A DNA stretch of 5,445 bases from NCBI GenBank assembly GCA_025056955.1, contig JANWYL010000201.1, forward strand, positions 1 to 5,445. Direction: 5' to 3'. Shown here piece by piece: positions 5,245 to 5,445 of this stretch. The DNA comes from Sandaracinaceae bacterium (lineage in GTDB: Bacteria > Myxococcota_A > Polyangia > Polyangiales > Sandaracinaceae). A program made the position numbers and the translations under genes. Under the pieces are notes generated by a model. That model searched no databases, had not been told where the DNA came from, and worked only from the letters and a program-made list of their open reading frames with translations. Numbering within the stretch: position 1 is the first letter of the stretch; each line of letters begins with the position of its first letter.

Positions 5245-5445
5245 TCAGGGTGGCACATTCGCTTGAAGAGCGTTGTGAAAAGTGTGCCTCCTCGAAGGTG
5301 CGTCTCACTGCGCGAGCAGCCAGTTGTTCAAGGTAGCGGGCTTGGGCAGGCGAAAGGGTAGGTGGGTCTCCGAAGAGGGGACGAAGCCCATCTGGCGAGA
5401 TGTTGAGAGCAGGGCTCCCATGCACCACACCAAAGTGGATGAGGG
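5129..5445 (-). CDS. C-terminal part of an unrecognised ORF (cut by window edge)
   Basis: An open minus-strand frame enters from the right edge and ends with TAA at 5129-5131, giving 104 visible residues. No start is assigned because the frame remains open at 5445; GTG codons at 5428 and 5425 are possible internal starts. Residues near the edge (LIHFGVVHGSPALNISPDG, then LRPLFGDPP) and a helix-like SPAQARYLEQLAARAVRRTF resemble real protein. The last 30 or so residues look less convincing. No family is recognised. It converges on the methyltransferase gene, whose stop is 92 bases away, and overlaps the small plus-strand candidate by 116 bases. Either the two genes overlap tail to tail, or one of them is not real. 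I hold the region right of 5245 more likely coding on this strand. Confidence 0.45.
   Translation of the reverse strand, partial: LIHFGVVHGSPALNISPDGLRPLFGDPPTLSPAQARYLEQLAARAVRRTFEEAHFSQRSSSECATLIMAPCRALYSEGQCRSLPSALANDTAPIPNHSGEWCLR

Overview
The window carries part of a respiratory complex I (NADH:quinone oxidoreductase) operon on the minus strand, followed by a divergent stretch of accessory genes on the plus strand. Base composition is moderate, by eye a little over half G+C. Shine-Dalgarno sites are good and genes are tightly packed, as in a Gram-negative-type bacterium. The complex I subunits, plus a zinc-ribbon protein carrying a short T-M-x-M-G motif, remind me of Myxococcota/Bradymonadota-type deltaproteobacterial lineages. 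That placement is inference and weak.

Region 1 (1-3227, minus strand): in transcription order nuoE, nuoF, nuoJ, nuoK and the first 84 codons of nuoL, which runs off the left edge. NuoE ([2Fe-2S]) and NuoF (FMN, [4Fe-4S], NADH site) form the electron-input module. NuoJ, NuoK and NuoL belong to the proton-pumping membrane arm. nuoF and nuoJ overlap by 4 bases and the other gaps are 17 to 36 bases, so this is one operon. The usual nuoG, nuoH and nuoI between nuoF and nuoJ are absent, and nuoA-D do not lie upstream because a divergent gene is there.

Region 2 (3228-3505): a 278-base divergent intergenic region that must serve the nuo operon leftward and a plus-strand gene rightward. It holds a perfect 7-bp inverted repeat but no sigma-70 promoter I can defend.

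Region 3 (3506-5036, plus strand): first, a 245-residue protein with an N-terminal four-cysteine zinc ribbon, a long Ser/Pro/Ala-rich disordered linker and one C-terminal membrane helix. Then, after 124 bases, a 222-residue class I SAM-dependent methyltransferase-like protein.

Region 4 (5029-5445): uncertain. A small cysteine-containing plus-strand ORF overlaps the methyltransferase stop codon. The 3' part of a minus-strand ORF enters from the right edge, and the two collide over 116 bases. No RNA genes, insertion sequences, CRISPR arrays or clear intrinsic terminators were seen. The most unusual points are the split nuo gene order, a histidine-rich insertion in NuoF, and the tail-anchored zinc-ribbon protein.
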